A stretch of 21,213 nt of DNA from IMG/VR virus record IMGVR_UViG_3300020465_000112, positions 1-21,213 of that record; one strand, given 5' to 3'. Source of the stretch: a virus. The position numbers were made by a program, and so were the translations under genes. The notes under the pieces are model-generated. The model worked only from the letters and a program-made list of their open reading frames with translations. It ran no database searches and was not told the origin of the DNA. Positions 15,401 to 21,213 of this stretch are shown here, one piece after another (positions within the stretch are counted from its first letter, which is position 1; each line of letters starts with the position of its first letter).

Positions 15401-18400
15401 GTTGTAGGTTTTGGTACAACATATCGTTCTGCTAAGATTTTAGTTAGTGTAACACCCGATGCTGGTGGAGATGGAGAGACTATTAATAGTGAAGATTGGG
15501 AATTTGAAGAAATTAATTTACTTCATGACGGGAGTGAGGTGGATATTTTAGAATATGGTGAAATGGTTACTAATTCAGCAAATGTTGCTCAAGGATTTGG
15601 AACATATTCTGCTTATATTCAAAGTGGTACCGTTAAACTTGATTTCCATCCAAATGCTGGAATTGGAACCACTTGTATAGTTAATACTATGCAAGTAGCA
15701 ATTGGAAATACTACTACTGGAATTGGAACTGTTAGTATGAAACATGCTCTTCTTGAAGCAAGAGCAAATACAATTGCTTCTTCTGGATCTCCTATTCCTG
15801 TTGGTATCGCAAGTTTCCCAACTCAATTTAACCCTGAGACTGATGGTTATGATGGTGCTTATGTTTTAGTCCAAGCTACTGATACTACAAATAATGAACA
15901 TCAATTATCAGAATTCTTTGTTTTAGAAGATTATAGTGAAGAAAGTGGAATAGGAACTGCCTATGATACTGAATGGGCAAATATAGAAACTCTTTCAGGA
16001 TTGGGTACTATTGGAAGTAGATTACAAAAGAATCAAGGTGGTGTTTCTTACTGTGAAATTACATTTACACCGAATGCAAATATTGGATGTCAAGTTAATA
16101 CTTATATGAATGCATTGAAGATTCAGGATGATGATAAAGATACTATTGAGTTTAATAACGGTACTATTGAAACAAATAATGGTACTTACAGAGGTACTCT
16201 TAATGATATTAAGAGAGATTTCCCATTAACTCATAATAATGAGGAAATCTTTAATAGAGACTTTGTTGGTAATGCTTCTACTGTTGTAAGTGTAGGATCA
16301 AGTACTATAACCCTACCAAATCACTTCTTTGTTAGTGGTGAGAAGGTTGAGTACATTCATGCTGGTATAGGTGCTACACAGGCAATTGGAATCGCTTCTA
16401 CATCCTTTGTAGGGATTGGTACGACTACTAAGGTACCTGGTGAGGTATATGTAATTAAGATTAATGAGGATACTATTAAGTTAGCATCTAGTGCTGAAAA
16501 TGCTCTTAAAGTAATACCAGAAGCATTAAACATTACTAGTGTTGGTATTGGTTCATCTCATAGGTTTATATCAACTAATCAGAACTCTAAAGTTGTTTTA
16601 GCTCTTGATAATGTTATTCAGTCACCAGTTGTTGCAACAGCAGTTACTTCTCATCTTTCTAATATTGTATTTACTACTGATGATATTTTCTACTTCAGTG
16701 GAATTACTTCATTCTTTGCTGAAGATTTAGTTAGACTTGGTGCTGGTACTACTGGTGAAATTGTACAAATTACAGAAATTGGTGTTGGTGTATCTAATGG
16801 TATTAGAGTTGATAGAGGATGGATGGGAACACCTCTTGCAGGATATTCTACTGATACTGTTGTAACTAAGGTTGATGGTGCTTACAATATTGTTCAGAAC
16901 ACTTTAAACTTTGTTGATGCTCCAGTTGGAAATACTCCAATGAGCAGTGATACTAATTATCCAGATGATAGAGATTGGACTGGTATTTCTACTGGATATA
17001 GTTTCCAAGGTAGGATGTTTATGCGTTCTGGAATTACTGGTGGAACGAATGAAGCATATTATTCAAATTACATCATTGATAATATTTCTAATGAATTTAA
17101 TGGTATTAGAAATAACTTTGATTTAAAAGTAAATGGATCAAATTTTGCAGGAATATCTACAGGTGGTTTAATTCTAATTAACAGTGTAGTTCAGGGAAGA
17201 GGAGAAACCTATGATTATACAGTTGAGGATTCTTCTGGAATTACTACTATTTCCTTTGTAGGAAATGCAAGGACAATTAAGAATGATATAGGTATATCAA
17301 CATTCCCAGTTGGTGGTATTGTAGTTTCTGTAGGTTCTACTGAAGGATTTGGATATCAACCATTGATTTCTGCTGGTGCAACTGCAGTCGTTTCTTCTGG
17401 TGGAACAATTGCATCTATTAGTATTGGTAATAGTGGTTCTGGATATAGAACAGGAATTCAAACAGTAAATGTTGGAATTAGTTCACAAGGTTTAGATGCA
17501 ACTTACTTTACTGGTATTGCTACTGCAATAATCAATAATGGTTATATTACAGGTATTAGTTCAGTTAGTGGAATTGGTACATTGGCATTATACAGTCAAT
17601 CAAGTCCTCCTCTTATAAAGATTGAGGCACCACTTTCTTACTCAAATATGCCATTGATCTATAGTTCTGAATCAGTATCTGGAGTAGGATCAACTGCAAC
17701 TATTGATGTTGTTGTTGGGCAAGGATCTAGTGTAATTTCATATACACTTAAGAATCTTGGTTATGGATATGGTAATGGTGAAATTCTAACTGTACCTGTT
17801 GGTGGATATACTGGTATTCCAACAACTGCTGATTTTGGATCTAAAGAGTTCCAACTTACAATTGATAAAGTATTTAATGATGCAATGACTGCATGGAACT
17901 TTGGTGAATTAGATATGATTGATAAGATAGAAGATTTATTTGATAATAGTACTACTACATTCCAATTAAAGAAAAATGGTGCTGTTCTTTCAATATTATC
18001 TGCTAAAGGATCTAAGATTAATGTACAAGATTGTCTCCTTATATTTGTAAATGATATACTTCAAATTCCAGGTAAAGCATATGAGTTTAATGGAGGAAGT
18101 TTATTAAGATTTACAGAAGCACCTAAAGAAGGTGATACTTGTAAAATTATGTTCTATAAAGGAACTGCTACTGTTGATGTTAATGATGTAGAAGTACTTG
18201 AGACAGTTAAACCAGGTGACGATATTATTATTGGATGGGATCCTGGTATTGAGGGTCAATTTAGTTATATGCAAGAAGAAGAAAGAGAAACGGCAAGAGT
18301 TGATTCTACGGATACTATTACTACAACTCCATACTTTGGTCCTGGTAATACTCAAGATGAAGCCCTTTTAAGACCTGTTGTTTGGGTTCGTCAAACTGAA

Positions 18401-19528
18401 GATAGAATTATTAATGATAAAGAAGTTGGTAAGGATAGAGAAATTTATGAACCAACCATTTACCCTGCTGCTTATGTTATTAAGACCGTTGGAATTGGAT
18501 CAACTGAAATTTATGTAGATAATATTAGACCATTCTTTGATCCTGATAATGAAAGTGGTATTAGTCTTAATTTCCAAGATAAGATTGCTTTCATTGGTCA
18601 AGAGAATAAGACAGGTGCTGCTGCAACTGCTGTAGTTTCTGGTCTTGGAACTATATCTTCTGTTGTAATATCTGATGGTGGTGCTGGATATAGTACTGCA
18701 ACGGTAAGTATTGGTAATACTATGATGGGTGGTGTTGGTATTGGTACGACCACAACTGCTTTTGCATCAGTTACAATTGGTGCTGCTGGAACTATAACTG
18801 GTATTGCTATTACAAATCCTGGTTATGGATATACAACTGATAGTCCTCCACAAGTTCTTATTTCTCCTCCTGCGGTAGTTGATGAAGTTAATTCAATAAA
18901 CAGTTATGAAGGTGATAATGGTGTAATTGTTGGATTTGGAACTACTACTAGCAATCAAATTATGTTTGATCTTCATATTCCATATGATTCTGAATTGAGA
19001 AATACCACTCGTGTTGCAACCGCAGTAAGTCTTAGTTCTTTGGCTAGTGGTGATTACTTTGTTGTTAATAACTCTAATGTTGGTGTTGCAACCACATCTA
19101 TGATTTCCTTAGATGGTTCCAGTACACTTGGAATAGCAACTCACTTTGTTGATACTGTTTATAAAGTAACTGCTGCTGTCAGCATATCAACATCAGTTTC
19201 TGGTGTGTCTACATATGTTAGAAGGGTTACAGTAGGAGTTGGATCAACTCCATCTGGATGGTATGGAACTGTTGGGGTTAGAACTTCTGATTTCTATGGT
19301 GATTATAGTTGGGGATTAATTACTTTACCTTCGAGAGCTGGTATTAATTCATTCCAAGCATACAATCAAGGTGGAATTGGAGTTGCTCAAAGTAGTTATG
19401 TATCTGGTAATTATGCAGGAGTAGGTCGTCCAGTTGGAATCGTTACTATTGCCCCTGCTACTGGTATACACACTTCTGCTATAGTTCAAAGGTTTAAACC
19501 TCTGAAATATAAAAACTATACGTCATAA
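6428..19528 (+). CDS. giant gp7-equivalent baseplate/appendage protein
   Basis: A 4366-residue structural protein in the gp7 position, against 1032 residues for T4 gp7. Residues about 199-224 (DFYRSKGTD...LFKALYNEPVEI) match, from memory, the C-terminal wedge segment of T4 gp7 (DFYSTKGIE...LFKVLYNEEVEI). Visible order: wedge-binding head (1-300); repeated HxF-x-x-GD modules (from about 480 to 2150, again at about 3298); repeated G-x-GY modules (14 seen); a YHYH-like domain (about 1275-1375); a LamG/concanavalin-like domain (about 1772-1942) followed by a KLLCC motif; a conserved QKIEDSLYYQNFSYS block (about 2727); three tandem beta-domains (about 2870-3235); a NDILQIPG/FYKGTATVDV module (about 3820-4035); and a Gly/Ser/Thr-rich tail. 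Tandem GIGT/VGVGST strings suggest trimeric beta-structure. It starts one base after gp6. Probable role: wedge component extended into a host-facing appendage. Confidence 0.85.
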   Translation: MAEKRVHFQNIVENQLPTYVQTEFPLVSDFLKSYYVSQEFQGAPVDLIQNIDDYTKIDNLTNLTEHVGLGSDINFAANTISVDLSNYPAGTEGFPDAYGLLKIDDEIITYKSKDSSNFKDCVRGFSGISSYRAADRPDQLVFDSTIADKHEKGTKIENLSNLFLKDFLVKTKHQLLPGFEERKLHKDINHNIFIKNATDFYRSKGTDGAFEILFKALYNEPVEIIRPREFLFTPSNAHYLITNDFCVEGVEGNPMELENATLFQDKYGDPTFIEKAYAPITNVEVISPGITGIAKTYYKISLDAGYNRDSRVQGATYGEFVVHPKTRLIGGVSVGATIFDVDSTVGFPYSGELSVVYNDTTSGIVSYSSKNLNQFFDCTNVTGIIEDSEDVGINTYCYAASNTGDGSTVKVRVTSVLNDFAFGASNRYYSHNDVAEIKTLGVKDNTFKGRAWFYNVASQYNVKSIELIDSSDKTYLVTLETVHSFRVGDNVALTGTDKIEKPISIISEIKSTKSFIVKGQGDLTTTDSYTVNRKLLKSISNTYPESSRFITNVQNTYKQGNDFLVASPSIPTYNSQPLNVSDQTIHLNGQFTAGGAWQITTTKDHGFYTGDAVYYTPEKVEETYVDSFGDTKKRVVTYTYLWDEGLYFIKRLDAQTIRLAKSLTDISNGNFIELANTVTVKDNKIEPYKFNKKTLESQRILRSIHQPVTDSTITKTRPGRTGILINGVEVQNYKGKQVVYSGKIEELEVLAPGDDYDVMNPPLLSIGDNTGIGATGNVDIVGNLKSIQVKDTGFDYRQTPTITITGGNGDGATARPNMKLVDHNPTFNAQSVNDIGIGATQSIIGFTTFHKFRNNEPVYYRTGGQDGLVGLSTNSLYYVHVVDEFLIKLMPTQGDAIVGINTMVITDYGVGRQSLETVHQKLVLDSVNIVNSGSGYAYKKRTTTTAGIDTSANLITINNHGYKSGEIVNYTTENPYVDNRLSGVGTFSQVIAGLSSSTDYYVTVIDDNNFKLSQVGIATIDKTIYYDTQQFIDLESVGSGYHCFNYPSINVSISGLVGISTVERVGVSTVDFQAKLQPIFRGSVQGVHMKTNGIGYGSSTIMDNVRQPSLGLSFGDRCQLACEVIDGALTEVIVINRGNNYISPPDILVQDRAGSGRGAVVVPIISEGQVIEVKVLSGGTEYSQQNTVAFSVSPGGGCELKASLQNWRVNLVGKHFNQFTLDDGFMTEGWEGRGLQYTHLYAPRVLRESIYATDQDGNKLYGQKDLTKKNGSEVSSTGHSPIIGWAYDGNPIYGPYGYADRRGGVVTQMKSGYKLNLKKDRPSTVFFPEGFFIEDYTYTPVSDDSVLDENNGRFCITPEYPDGTYAYFATVDTAAASAGPFLEYREPKFPYLIGDAYHSIPNKFNLDKDSSQDAFDFSEGNWFRNTEPYNLIEENLTYKYAYIPNKLSQKIDILSTSRGVVDYVGVSSGGRNYRVNDEVVFDNADTAAVRQGSRLTNVVGVLALEMDPNAGAKARVATLEGAVIDNVSVAKSSISGVEVYPANTTDGRYILWAENPHNFDVKDTVTLTGFSTTSSLIEGSYEVGIPTSHFRLVGIGTSTVGVGSTGATGIVTHFRISGDLSYPTIRENDILGIGTERIKVLNVDPQTSRIRVMRAVDGTVGISHTTSTPIYDDPRKLIINAGFKSTTEGKVNKQLYFDPTYHVGVGTSVGVGIGSTVYFDDTKAGLGITYAFIPTRSLYIENHGYEQDDQLTYSPGDGDGIVAAATTTEIQGSVYFDGYDDYMTSTESSYSINGSTNFTVEAWVFPQWANLSQIFNLSVGSASNIGLTLGSTNPGDIRLLVEADNGGDLLDITTGASLVPVGQWTHVAVSLSGTAGKIFINGVVEASGTLSGTRTHTGTVVHIGAHKTAASQDRYFRGKLSNLRYTVGEAVYTSAFTPPVLPTTTSSQAATVAKVKLLCCKSQVSAASTVVGAGISVFGDTIATGASPAFEIWAGTGTTLTNGETVYANRISKDLLGISTCKLFINEAGNWVGIASTQKHSSTLFFTGIGTGTYHSFNTNFTPITCEVRRNLVTVSTAGTHGLVIDDNVIVEVNPANTGIVTVKYNDYNRKLTLDAKSFTASGITSSTNTITITDHGFALGQKIIHTATTPTYGLTDNGVYYTVPIDNNNFKLCNTYYNATRFKPIVVGIGTSASAGTINPVNPPIKVYKDSVLSFDLSDSSLAYSKGSISYPAFDFQLYADSACVKEWNKNPSTEEFQVKKSGRVGIDADAKLELTVDKYLPETLYYRLVPVFENDLPPEKEEIDVDKDILNNHEINRFDSVYDGQYGVRVGVGSTNTFTYTVADNPEKVSYAGTTSVLSYTTNASGAMGAVNAFEVTDGGGNYYSIPGVSTVTSADGKYCIAEASSQSIGKITKSEIRNMGFNFPSDPTLEPSVALPLIVSIKEFARVESVGIASAGRGYSSPPNLRIFDGKTEKYHDEFRAKYNLKEQKVTILENVTGIHNVTPYIIPTENTNGVGISTVGFNSTTKDVTLTLSVGFTTSGTFPFALGDKIIVENVSVGLGSTGTGYNSADYNFKLFTVNAVDENIGGIGTIAYSLLEQLDDGETPGVYDGPSSAGRVVPQKHFPIFNISVKPADYFQGEEVTSTNQFGEPISGMVDRWDRKVGLLKISTIDKFQKDKVILGSASHVHGRANSIETYPADLNYGAFSKRFHGWETDSGVLNYSLQKIEDSLYYQNFSYSVKSKIDYDTWKNPVSTLNHTLGFRKFSDLQIESQVDEGELTVGLSTEVTSVNAVHDLFSSVSMHSVSDFDLVKENSRNGSAGLISDEVIFENRILSDYAESQSNRVLTIDDMSGTFNSNPRATVYSIVDTFTLSEHRAKKYFALIKDQRYTGQRQLMIVDLMHDGTFGYINQYAKIDNVYDLGTFDFQISGTEGQVLFYPTRFKKNDYYVTTLAYNLDDNYLGIGTTSLGCVYIDSTSTKVSAATTQTTVVGFGTTYRSAKILVSVTPDAGGDGETINSEDWEFEEINLLHDGSEVDILEYGEMVTNSANVAQGFGTYSAYIQSGTVKLDFHPNAGIGTTCIVNTMQVAIGNTTTGIGTVSMKHALLEARANTIASSGSPIPVGIASFPTQFNPETDGYDGAYVLVQATDTTNNEHQLSEFFVLEDYSEESGIGTAYDTEWANIETLSGLGTIGSRLQKNQGGVSYCEITFTPNANIGCQVNTYMNALKIQDDDKDTIEFNNGTIETNNGTYRGTLNDIKRDFPLTHNNEEIFNRDFVGNASTVVSVGSSTITLPNHFFVSGEKVEYIHAGIGATQAIGIASTSFVGIGTTTKVPGEVYVIKINEDTIKLASSAENALKVIPEALNITSVGIGSSHRFISTNQNSKVVLALDNVIQSPVVATAVTSHLSNIVFTTDDIFYFSGITSFFAEDLVRLGAGTTGEIVQITEIGVGVSNGIRVDRGWMGTPLAGYSTDTVVTKVDGAYNIVQNTLNFVDAPVGNTPMSSDTNYPDDRDWTGISTGYSFQGRMFMRSGITGGTNEAYYSNYIIDNISNEFNGIRNNFDLKVNGSNFAGISTGGLILINSVVQGRGETYDYTVEDSSGITTISFVGNARTIKNDIGISTFPVGGIVVSVGSTEGFGYQPLISAGATAVVSSGGTIASISIGNSGSGYRTGIQTVNVGISSQGLDATYFTGIATAIINNGYITGISSVSGIGTLALYSQSSPPLIKIEAPLSYSNMPLIYSSESVSGVGSTATIDVVVGQGSSVISYTLKNLGYGYGNGEILTVPVGGYTGIPTTADFGSKEFQLTIDKVFNDAMTAWNFGELDMIDKIEDLFDNSTTTFQLKKNGAVLSILSAKGSKINVQDCLLIFVNDILQIPGKAYEFNGGSLLRFTEAPKEGDTCKIMFYKGTATVDVNDVEVLETVKPGDDIIIGWDPGIEGQFSYMQEEERETARVDSTDTITTTPYFGPGNTQDEALLRPVVWVRQTEDRIINDKEVGKDREIYEPTIYPAAYVIKTVGIGSTEIYVDNIRPFFDPDNESGISLNFQDKIAFIGQENKTGAAATAVVSGLGTISSVVISDGGAGYSTATVSIGNTMMGGVGIGTTTTAFASVTIGAAGTITGIAITNPGYGYTTDSPPQVLISPPAVVDEVNSINSYEGDNGVIVGFGTTTSNQIMFDLHIPYDSELRNTTRVATAVSLSSLASGDYFVVNNSNVGVATTSMISLDGSSTLGIATHFVDTVYKVTAAVSISTSVSGVSTYVRRVTVGVGSTPSGWYGTVGVRTSDFYGDYSWGLITLPSRAGINSFQAYNQGGIGVAQSSYVSGNYAGVGRPVGIVTIAPATGIHTSAIVQRFKPLKYKNYTS

Positions 19529-19533
19529 TCTTT

Positions 19534-19541
19534 AATAAATA
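19534..19541 (+). promoter_or_regulatory. Late promoter AATAAATA ahead of gp8
   Basis: AATAAATA within TTTAATAAATAAA, 23 bp before the gp8 ATG. It nearly repeats the element before gp25 and would give gp8 and downstream genes a late transcript independent of the 13-kb gene. Confidence 0.65.
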
Positions 19542-19564
19542 AAGAAAAATAACTGTCAAATATA

Positions 19565-21115
19565 ATGTCTGCAATTATAACTGACCAAATTAGAATATTG
19601 AATGCGTCAAATTTTGTTGCTGGTGTAGCTACTGCAACTAAATCGTATTATTCATTTGTAGGACTTCCAAACCCTACAGACATTCAATCTGATTGGGATA
19701 CAAGTCCACCATCTCCTAAAGATAATTTCTCGGAGCAGAATGACTATTGGGATACTATGATTGCATTAAAGAAAATTAATGCAGACGATGTTAGACAGGT
19801 TGTTCCAAAGAGAGAATGGTCATCAGGAACAACATATGATATGTATCGTGGAGATATTAGTAGATCAAATCCTGCAAAGGTTTCAGGTGCTACTAACTTA
19901 TATTCTGCAACATATTTTGTTCTTAATGAAGATTATAGGGTTTATGAATGTCTTCAGAATGGTACAAATCCTGATAATCCAAATGGCAGACCTTCATTAG
20001 ATCAACCGTTATTTACTGATTTAGAACCAAGAGCTGCTGGAAGTAGTGGTGATGGATATATTTGGAAATATCTTTTTACTATTAAACCTACTGATATTAT
20101 TAAATTCCAATCTACTGATTTTATTCCTGTTCCTGTAGAATGGAATACTAGCGCACTTAATGCTCCTGTAAGAAATAATGCAGTAGATGGATCTATTAAA
20201 ATTGTAACTGTTACTGATCGTGGTATTGGTATTGGAACCGCAAATAGAACTTATACAAAGGTTCCTATTAGGGGTGATGGTGATGGTGCTGAATGTACTA
20301 TAATTGTTGATGCAGACCAACAAGTCGATACAGTAACTGTTTCTAGTCAAGGTTCTGGATATACATACGGTAATGTGGACTTAATTGCTGGTGGAGTTCC
20401 TACAGGAACTAGTATACCAAAATTTGATGTGATTGTACCTCCTCAAGGAGGACATGGTTCTGATATCTATCAGGAATTGGGTGCCATGAATGTTATGATG
20501 TATTCTAGAATTGAAAATGATGTAGAAAATCCCGATTTTATAACAGGGAACCAAATTGCTAGAGTTGGTATTTGTGAGAATCCATTATCAACTGGACAAG
20601 CACTTTTAACTGTTGATAAAGCAAGTGTTTTAGGTGCTATTAGATTAACGGGAACTGGTTATAGTACAGCAACATTCACTGCTGATTCTTATTTTGAGCA
20701 AACTATTGCTACTGGTAGTACTGCAGTTGGAAGAGTTGTAAATTATGATCCTGTAACTGGTGTATTAAAGTATTGGCGAGATAGAACTCTTGCAGGATTT
20801 AATACTGTTGGAACTGCACAAACTAACCCAACATGGGGATTTCATTTAAATGGTTTTACTAATGCCCCAACTGGAGATGGTAATTTAACTATTGTACCAT
20901 CAACTGGGTCTAATTTGGCAATTGCTACCGCATTTTCTGGTATCTCTACATCAATAAATAGTAAAACATATTACCTTGGTCAAGATTTTACCAACGGTTT
21001 ATCTGGTCCTGAAGTTAAAAAGTATTCAGGAAGTATAATATATGTTGATAATAGACCTGCAATTATCAGGTCTGTGAACCAAAAAGAAGACATTAAAGTC
21101 GTTTTGCAATTTTAA
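19565..21115 (+). CDS. 8: gp8-like baseplate wedge protein
   Basis: Homologue of T4 gp8, the wedge protein that binds gp7 and gp10. Recognisable blocks, compared from memory with T4: VVPKREW (79-85; T4 VIPRRDW), GDGYIWKYLFTI (162-173; T4 GDGYVWEYLFEI), and the C-terminal SIIYVDNRPAII (490-501; T4 EMIYMENRPPII) with a matching last beta strand. At 516 residues it is about 180 longer than T4 gp8 (334). The extra length lies between the second block and the end, and contains two copies of the G-x-GY repeat found in the giant protein (QGSGYTYG near 260, TGTGYSTA near 363). No Shine-Dalgarno; expression is probably from the late promoter 23 bp upstream. Confidence 0.9.
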   Translation: MSAIITDQIRILNASNFVAGVATATKSYYSFVGLPNPTDIQSDWDTSPPSPKDNFSEQNDYWDTMIALKKINADDVRQVVPKREWSSGTTYDMYRGDISRSNPAKVSGATNLYSATYFVLNEDYRVYECLQNGTNPDNPNGRPSLDQPLFTDLEPRAAGSSGDGYIWKYLFTIKPTDIIKFQSTDFIPVPVEWNTSALNAPVRNNAVDGSIKIVTVTDRGIGIGTANRTYTKVPIRGDGDGAECTIIVDADQQVDTVTVSSQGSGYTYGNVDLIAGGVPTGTSIPKFDVIVPPQGGHGSDIYQELGAMNVMMYSRIENDVENPDFITGNQIARVGICENPLSTGQALLTVDKASVLGAIRLTGTGYSTATFTADSYFEQTIATGSTAVGRVVNYDPVTGVLKYWRDRTLAGFNTVGTAQTNPTWGFHLNGFTNAPTGDGNLTIVPSTGSNLAIATAFSGISTSINSKTYYLGQDFTNGLSGPEVKKYSGSIIYVDNRPAIIRSVNQKEDIKVVLQF

Positions 21116-21121
21116 AGGACT

Positions 21122-21213
21122 ATGCCAGTATCAACAAATCTTAACGTATCGCCATATTTTGACGACTTTCAGGCAGATGACGATTTTGCAAAAGTCCTGT
21201 TTAAACCTGGATA
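21122..21213 (+). CDS. DUF4815-like virion structural protein (N-terminal fragment)
   Basis: Starts MPVSTNLNVSPYFDDFQADD and continues to the window edge (30 full codons). This N terminus is typical of a DUF4815-containing structural protein placed after gp8 in marine T4-like phages. AAAGGA at 21114-21119 is a good Shine-Dalgarno, and the ATG is six bases after the gp8 stop. By position it should be another baseplate or tail-fibre-linked component. The rest lies outside the window. Confidence 0.7.
   Translation, partial: MPVSTNLNVSPYFDDFQADDDFAKVLFKPG

Noticed and set aside
13948-18355. Minus-strand ORFs opposite the giant gene (13948-14139, 15575-15826, 18104-18355)
   Set aside because: Asn/Ser/Pro/Thr-rich products arise from the repeated Gly/Thr/Val codons on the + strand; no promoter or ribosome site.
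20021-20350. 109-codon minus-strand ORF opposite gp8
   Set aside because: Low-complexity Ser/Thr/Asn/Ile product, a shadow of gp8.

Overview
The window looks like part of the genome of a T4-like cyanophage, a myovirus of marine Synechococcus or Prochlorococcus. The evidence is a recognisable T4-order baseplate wedge block (gp25, gp6, a gp7-equivalent, gp8, then the start of a further structural gene), AT-rich phage coding, T4/cyanophage-type late promoter octamers (NATAAATA) ahead of gp25 and gp8, and many very small ORFs typical of picocyanophages. All supported genes lie on the + strand. No tRNA, rRNA, IS element or CRISPR was seen.

Layout. (1) 1-1160: the tail of an upstream gene, then six small ORFs packed head to tail, the last three overlapping by 8 nt; a terminator follows. 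(2) 1161-1642: a 480-bp AT-rich gap with a late-promoter octamer, several matches to the cyanobacterial DnaA box, short GAGCGAGCGAG repeats, competing hairpins and a perfect sigma-70 promoter. (3) 1643-2519: small early-type genes with another sigma-70 promoter and a hairpin that could hide a ribosome binding site. (4) 2591-3731: a third consensus sigma-70 promoter, a GT-A type glycosyltransferase-like gene, two small genes joined by TAATG overlaps, and a strong intrinsic terminator. (5) 3812-4039: one small acidic ORF. (6) 4089 to the right edge: the late structural block. gp25 and gp6 are separated by 4 nt, gp6 and the giant gene by 1 nt. The giant gene is 13.1 kb (4366 aa) and is followed, after a second late promoter, by gp8 and the first 30 codons of a DUF4815-like structural gene.

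How the genes work together. gp25, gp6, the gp7-like giant and gp8 are expected to form the baseplate wedge. The giant protein carries the gp7-type wedge-binding motif near its N terminus. The rest is a long mosaic of repeated beta-rich modules, a YHYH-like domain and a LamG/concanavalin-like domain, so it probably also forms an extended host-facing appendage. The sigma-70 promoters upstream should be read by host polymerase early, and the late octamers by the phage-modified polymerase, so the window spans an early/late boundary.
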